NCBI RefSeq assembly: GCF_014192375.1
Contig: NZ_JACHXV010000001.1
Span: 124,001-188,000, forward strand
Reading direction: 5' to 3'
Source of the DNA: Endobacter medicaginis
GTDB lineage: Bacteria > Pseudomonadota > Alphaproteobacteria > Acetobacterales > Acetobacteraceae
Length of the DNA: 64,000 nucleotides
Shown: one piece after another, positions 59,848 through 64,000 of the stretch
Position numbering within the stretch: the first letter of the stretch is position 1
Layout of the letters: every line of letters begins with the position of its first letter
Notes under the pieces: model-generated
The model's input: the letters and a program-made list of their open reading frames with translations, nothing else
Told to the model about the DNA's origin: nothing
The model's database searches: none
Made by a program: the position numbers and the translations under genes

Positions 59848-60510
59848 ATGCCATCCGCGCCGCATCTGACCGAAACCGAGCTGACCCAGAGCCACCCCGG
59901 CGGCATCGCCATGCCCGGAGCGTCGGTGGCGGTATTTTGCGGCTCGCGCTTCGGCCTCGACGCACGCTTTGCCGAGGCTGCGCGCATCATCGGGGCCGGG
60001 CTGGCGCGCCGCCGCATGACGCTGATCTACGGTGGCGGCAAGGTCGGACTGATGGGGGTGGTCGCGGATGCCGCGATCGCTGCCAGCGGCGCCGTGTCGG
60101 GGGTGATCCCGCATTTCCTCAAGACCCGCGAGGTCATGCATGAGGGTGTCGAGGACCTGCGCGTCACCGATTCGATGCACAGCCGCAAGCAGTTGATGTT
60201 TGCCGAAGCCGACGCCTTCCTCGTGCTGCCCGGCGGCCTGGGCACATTCGACGAGACCTTCGAGATCATCACCTGGCGCCAGCTCGGCCTGCACGACAAG
60301 CCGATCCTGATCGTCGATATCGCCGGCTGGGCCTCCATGCTGGTCGGGGCCATCGACCAGGCGATCCGCGACGGCTTCGCGGCCGAGACCGCGCGTCGCC
60401 TATTCGAGGTTGTGCCCGATGCCGACGCGGCCCTGCTGCGCCTCGATGCCCTGCGCCCGGGCCTTGATCCGCAGACTCCCGACAGTGCGGAAACGCTGGG
60501 GCGGCTTTGA
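59848..60510 (+). CDS. LOG family protein (cytokinin riboside 5'-monophosphate phosphoribohydrolase-like)
   Basis: 220 residues. VAVFCGSRFGLDARFAEAAR, LIYGGGKVGLMGVVADAA and the signature LPGGLGTFDETFEIITWRQL define LOG (TIGR00730) proteins. The signature PGGxGTxxE binds nucleotide phosphate, and SMHSRKQLM supplies the conserved Arg/Lys. Related enzymes release adenine-type bases from nucleoside monophosphates. GGAG precedes the ATG. A start at residue 22 is an alternative. Confidence 0.92.
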   Translation: MPSAPHLTETELTQSHPGGIAMPGASVAVFCGSRFGLDARFAEAARIIGAGLARRRMTLIYGGGKVGLMGVVADAAIAASGAVSGVIPHFLKTREVMHEGVEDLRVTDSMHSRKQLMFAEADAFLVLPGGLGTFDETFEIITWRQLGLHDKPILIVDIAGWASMLVGAIDQAIRDGFAAETARRLFEVVPDADAALLRLDALRPGLDPQTPDSAETLGRL

Positions 60511-60563
60511 GGGTGAAACACCATCTTGCCCCCGTCGCGTCATCGCTGTAAGAGGGCCGCCGC

Positions 60564-60640
60564 CGGAGTGTAGCTCAGCCTGGTAGAGCACTGTGTTCGG
60601 GACGCAGGGGCCGGAGGTTCGAATCCTCTCACTCCGACCA
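60564..60640 (+). tRNA. tRNA-Pro(CGG)
   Basis: 77-base cloverleaf: acceptor CGGAGTG/CACTCCG, D arm GCTC/GAGC, anticodon stem CTGTG/CGCAG with loop TTCGGGA (anticodon CGG), T arm GGAGG/CCTCT, encoded CCA. TTGCCC at 60526 with TAAGAG 17 bases later is a possible promoter. Confidence 0.97.
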
Positions 60641-60676
60641 GCCTTGGTGCTGGTCGATTTATCTGAAACGACCCCC

Positions 60677-60748
<72 letters not shown>

Positions 60749-60749
60749 T

Positions 60750-60998
60750 TCAGACGCCGGTGGCGCCGCCCATGATCGAGGCGCGCAGCGCATGATCCAC
60801 TGCCCGATGGGCGGCGATGATCTCGGCGTGTAGGCGGGACAGATCGTGTTCGATCGCAGCGATCCAGGCGTCGAGCTGGCGGAGACGCAGATCGGTGCTG
60901 GCGGCGAAATCGTCCTGTGCGTGGGCAAACGCGTGGAGCGTGTCGCTGGTCGTGTCCTGGCGTGGGTGCCTGCGATGGAACCATGACATGGATGTCAT
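60750..60998 (-). CDS. Small hypothetical helical protein
   Basis: 82 residues from the ATG at 60998: MTSMSWFHRRHPRQDTTSDT, then a long amphipathic helix region (RLRQLDAWIAAIEHDLSRLH followed by AEIIAAHRAVDHALRASIMG), possibly a coiled coil. No family recognised and no strong ribosome site; an ATG at 61049 is an alternative. It ends two bases from tRNA-Thr on the opposite strand and follows dld by 74 bases. Confidence 0.5.
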   Translation of the reverse strand: MTSMSWFHRRHPRQDTTSDTLHAFAHAQDDFAASTDLRLRQLDAWIAAIEHDLSRLHAEIIAAHRAVDHALRASIMGGATGV

Positions 60999-61072
60999 AT
61001 GGTCGCGGCCGTTCTTCGCGGCGACATGTGGCACCGCGCGGGCAGGCATGCAGTTGCCGCAATGCGCCTGCG

Positions 61073-62752
61073 CTACCGCCAGCCCGGCTTGCGCGATGTC
61101 TGGCCGATCCCGGGATTGAGGCAGTTGCACGGGTCGAGTGCTCGGTAATGCGCCGCCAGCGCCGGCTTGGCCGGGTAGAGATGGCCGACATTGTGTTCGG
61201 CCGGATATTCGGCGCCGCGCGCGTCGAGCAGCGCCCACATCTCGTGCTCGATCGCCAGCGGATCGGCACCGCTTCGCACCACATAGTCCTGATGGAACAC
61301 GTGGCAGAAGAAATGCCCGTAATAGAGCCGGTGCAGCAGCCGCTCGGTGATCGCGGGCGGCAGGGTCTCGAACCAGGCGCGGGTGTTGCGCGGCAGTGCG
61401 ACGTCGAGAGCGACGATGTCGGCGACGGTGCGTGGATGTAGTTGGCGGTAGCGGACCGCCGCCCCGGCGGCAGCGAAGCGGTGCAGGAACGCCTTCGCGC
61501 CCTCGTCACCAGTGCAGCGGAACCAGTCGCCGCTTGCCGAAGGAAAGATCCGCCCCAGATAGGCCTCCGCCTCCGCGATGCCGCCATCGGCCATGCGCAG
61601 CAGCAGGTGGTGCTCGTAGCGGTCGCGGAACGCATACATCCGGGCAGGAAGGTGCCGCGGGGCCAGATCGGCGATCGTCTGCAGCAGCCGGTCCGACAGC
61701 GCCGTCGACAGGTGCAGGCGCTCGCACAGCGCATCGAAGCGTGCCTTGGCGGCGAAGAAGGTCGGCAGGCGTTTCGTGCCGAGGCGGCGGATGGCCAGAA
61801 ACACGTCCTTGCCATAGCGCTCGGCAATGTCGAACGCATCGCGATGCAGATACTCGCCCTGCACGGGCAGGTCGGTGAAGCTGCCGAGGATGTGGCGGCG
61901 GATCGCCGTCAGCTCCGCCGGATCGTTGCTGCCGATATAGAAATCGGCCAGCTGTGCGTCGCGCGGGAAGCTGTCGAGCCGGACCGCCAGCACCATCACC
62001 CGCCCGGCGCTGCCGGCGGCCTCGAACAGCCGTCCGGTATCGGCGTTGAACCGCGCCGGCGTGTCGGCGTCGATGTGGCGGACCGTCTCGCCATAGGAGC
62101 GGTCCGAGCAGGCGCGCGCGGGATCATGCTCGGTCTCGTCAGGCCCGAACTGGCCGGCCTCCAGCCGGGACAGGATCTCCTGCGGCGTGTTGCCGAGGCG
62201 CAGGCCGAGATGATTAACCAGCACGACCCGGCCGTCGGACGTGACCTGCGCGAACAGCGCGCATTGTGTGTAGGCCGGTCCACGCCGGATGAGCGCGCCA
62301 CCGGAATTGTTGCAGACGCCGCCCACCACCGAGGCGCCGATGCACGACGAGCCGATCACCGAATGCGGCTGCCGCCCGACCCTGGCCAGCCGTGCCTCCA
62401 GGGCGTGCAGCGTCGCACCCGGCAGACAGACCACCTGTTCGCCGTCGCCGAGCAGGTGGATCGTGTCCAGCCGAAGCGTGCTGATGATGACGACGTCACG
62501 GTCGTAATCGTCGCCATCGGGGGTGGAGCCGCCGGTCAGGCCGGTATTGGCGGCCTGGACGATGACAATCCGGCCGGCGGCGATGATGGCCTCGAAGGCG
62601 AGGAACTGCTCGAGCAGCGTGCCCGGACGTACAACGGCCAGCACGCGGCCCTCCCCGGTGCGATAGCCACGCCGGAAGCGGCGCGTCGCCGATGCCGAGG
62701 TGAGTACGTGGCGCCGCCCGACGAGGTCGCGCAACCGGGCCAGCAGATGCAT
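61073..62752 (-). CDS. dld: Quinone-dependent D-lactate dehydrogenase
   Basis: 559 residues. FAD-binding (PCMH-type) motifs VIVQAANTGLTGGSTPDGDD, VIISTLRLDTIHLL, VVCLPGATLHALEARL and SSCIGASVVGGVCNNSGGAL are followed by the Dld-specific C-terminal domain (GDWFRCTGDEGAKAFLHRFA, HFFCHVFHQDYVV, EYPAEHNVGHLY and LDPCNCLNPGIGQ). This peripheral-membrane flavoprotein oxidises D-lactate to pyruvate and feeds the quinone pool. Length is close to the E. coli enzyme (571). Confidence 0.95.
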   Translation of the reverse strand: MHLLARLRDLVGRRHVLTSASATRRFRRGYRTGEGRVLAVVRPGTLLEQFLAFEAIIAAGRIVIVQAANTGLTGGSTPDGDDYDRDVVIISTLRLDTIHLLGDGEQVVCLPGATLHALEARLARVGRQPHSVIGSSCIGASVVGGVCNNSGGALIRRGPAYTQCALFAQVTSDGRVVLVNHLGLRLGNTPQEILSRLEAGQFGPDETEHDPARACSDRSYGETVRHIDADTPARFNADTGRLFEAAGSAGRVMVLAVRLDSFPRDAQLADFYIGSNDPAELTAIRRHILGSFTDLPVQGEYLHRDAFDIAERYGKDVFLAIRRLGTKRLPTFFAAKARFDALCERLHLSTALSDRLLQTIADLAPRHLPARMYAFRDRYEHHLLLRMADGGIAEAEAYLGRIFPSASGDWFRCTGDEGAKAFLHRFAAAGAAVRYRQLHPRTVADIVALDVALPRNTRAWFETLPPAITERLLHRLYYGHFFCHVFHQDYVVRSGADPLAIEHEMWALLDARGAEYPAEHNVGHLYPAKPALAAHYRALDPCNCLNPGIGQTSRKPGWR

Positions 62753-62775
62753 CGCGCCGTCCAGTGTCGGGCTCC

Positions 62776-64000
62776 TCAGGATTTCGACGCGGCGATCATG
62801 GCCGCACGCCGCGCCTGCGGGCTGGTCGGCTCGTCGCGCAGGAAGGGCAGCCGGGTGCCGCGCGGCGGCAGCTCGCTTTCGAGCAGCGGACGGGAGAACA
62901 GATACCCCTGGCCCGTCCGGCAGCCGAACTCAATCAGGCGGCGGCGCTGCTCGTCGGTTTCCACACCTTCGGCGATCACCAGCTTGTCCAGCGACTGGCC
63001 GAGGCTGACGATGGAGTGAGCGATCTTGTCGGCGTCGTTCTCGCTGTGGACGGTGGTGCAGACGAAGGAGCGGTCGATCTTGATCACGTCGATCGGAAAC
63101 AGGCGCAGATGCTGGAGAGAGGCATAGCCGGTGCCGAAATCGTCCAGCGCAACGCGGACGCCTGCCGTATGCAGCAGTTCGAGCGCCTCGATCACCTCGG
63201 CGATGCCGAGATCGAGCGCCACGCTTTCCGTCACTTCCACGCATAGCCGGTGGAAGGGAATGTCGCGCGCCTCGAGACGACGCAGGATGTGGCGTGCGGT
63301 GCTGGCGCCGCGAAGCTGCGGGCCGGTGAAGTTGACGCTCAGATACCCCGGCACGTCGTGCGTGCGGGCGAGATGGTCGAGTGCCAGTGACAGCACCTGG
63401 TCCTGCACGATCGGACCCCAGGCGTGATGGTTGAGCAGCGTCTGGAAACTCGCTGGCGTCAGCAGACCGCGGATCGGATGTCGCCAGCGCAGCAGCGCTT
63501 CCTCGGCGAGGATGCGGCCGTCGCGCAGATCGACGATCGGCTGGTAAAACAGTTCCAGCTCGTGTCGGGCGATCGCATGGGGGATCTCGGCGAGATATTC
63601 CGCCTCGCGATCGTGGCGGATCGCCAGTGCGTCCGAATAGCAGACCCGGCGGCCGCGCCCGAGCCGGCGACTTTCGTCGAGGGCCTGTTCGGCTTGGTGG
63701 CGGAATTCTTCCGGCAGGTGTCCGGGGCGACGCCGTGCCTGGCCGATGCTGACCGACAGTGACAGCACACGCCCCGCGCAGTTCCATGGCTCACCCTGCA
63801 ACGCATCGAGCCGGGCGGCGATCGTCGCTTCCTGGTCAGGCGCGGCAATGATCGCGAAGCTGTCACCGGCGCTGCGCGCGATGGCGAGCGCCGCGGTGAC
63901 CTCCTGGTGGAGGCGGTGGGCGAGATGCAGCAACAGGGCATCGCCATGCCGATGCCCGAAGCTGTTGTTGATCTCGCGGAGATGGTCGATGTCGATGACG
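62776..64000 (-). CDS. GGDEF-EAL domain protein, 5' end beyond the window
   Basis: The frame is open to the window edge, so the N-terminus is missing. Visible first is the end of a GGDEF domain (DIDHLREINNSFGHRHGDAL) whose signature reads SAGDSFAII, degenerate for GGDEF. The EAL domain follows with EEALLRWRHP (EAL), SVNFTGPQL, EVTESVAL, LDDFGTGYASLQHLRLFPID with KIDRSFV, and IAEGVETDEQ. The metal and catalytic residues are kept, so c-di-GMP hydrolysis is likely while cyclase activity is doubtful. Confidence 0.92.
   Translation of the reverse strand, partial: VIDIDHLREINNSFGHRHGDALLLHLAHRLHQEVTAALAIARSAGDSFAIIAAPDQEATIAARLDALQGEPWNCAGRVLSLSVSIGQARRRPGHLPEEFRHQAEQALDESRRLGRGRRVCYSDALAIRHDREAEYLAEIPHAIARHELELFYQPIVDLRDGRILAEEALLRWRHPIRGLLTPASFQTLLNHHAWGPIVQDQVLSLALDHLARTHDVPGYLSVNFTGPQLRGASTARHILRRLEARDIPFHRLCVEVTESVALDLGIAEVIEALELLHTAGVRVALDDFGTGYASLQHLRLFPIDVIKIDRSFVCTTVHSENDADKIAHSIVSLGQSLDKLVIAEGVETDEQRRRLIEFGCRTGQGYLFSRPLLESELPPRGTRLPFLRDEPTSPQARRAAMIAASKS

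Overview
The window looks like chromosome of a high-GC alphaproteobacterium, most likely Acetobacteraceae (acetic acid / acidophilic relatives). The reasons are the hopanoid (hpn) operon, the alphaproteobacterial erythritol-type (ery) locus, a membrane-bound ferritin of the MbfA type, a copAB copper pair, a Hint-domain exoprotein and tandem hairpin repeats. Codon use is strongly GC-biased throughout. No transposase, integrase, phage gene or CRISPR array was recognised. The family-level placement is inference.

Layout. 1-3.8 kb: minus-strand ligD-ku (non-homologous end joining) followed by the start of ahcY. 3.9-8.8 kb: a glycogen-debranching-type glycosidase, an ankyrin protein, a DUF1810 protein, a LolA-like carrier and the ferritin/CCC1 iron exporter mbfA. 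8.9-12.9 kb: a phosphoesterase and copAB behind a MerR/CueR-like promoter. 12.9-16.6 kb: an FMN riboswitch and the ribD-ribE-ribBA-ribH operon. 16.6-21.0 kb: a lipoprotein, a DUF4112 protein and a large minus-strand nuclease/phosphatase-Hint exoprotein. 21.2-26.6 kb: MarR regulator, FUSC permease, DUF1656, membrane fusion protein and outer-membrane factor (AaeXAB-like efflux). 26.9-36.3 kb: eight-gene ery-like polyol operon (regulator, kinase, dehydrogenase, racemase/isomerase-like protein, DUF2291 protein, ABC importer).

36.4-47.1 kb: minus-strand hopanoid operon hpnA-hpnB-hpnCD-hpnE-shc-hpnG, then a double GT2 glycosyltransferase; hpnL and a prephenate dehydrogenase diverge from it (47.2-49.2 kb). 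hpnC and hpnD form a single open reading frame here. 49.4-53.8 kb: a small membrane protein, an HExxH 'vgr-related' protein and a periplasmic tricorn-type protease. 53.8-64 kb: tRNA-Arg, a TetR/SnoaL-like pair with two phased operators, a 2H phosphoesterase, HdeD, a TylF-like methyltransferase, NUDIX, MFS and LOG proteins, tRNA-Pro and tRNA-Thr, a small unknown protein, quinone-type D-lactate dehydrogenase and the 3' part of a GGDEF-EAL protein.

Two intergenic repeat families stand out. One is a 112-126 bp bipartite palindrome with T/A-rich hairpin ends, present three times, once inside the hopanoid operon. The other is a GC-rich double-hairpin repeat, present twice at the 5' ends of minus-strand genes, one copy being translated as the N-terminus of HpnB. 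These, the HpnC-HpnD fusion and the paired TetR operators are the most unusual things seen. I did not find a clear candidate for a wholly new multi-gene system.
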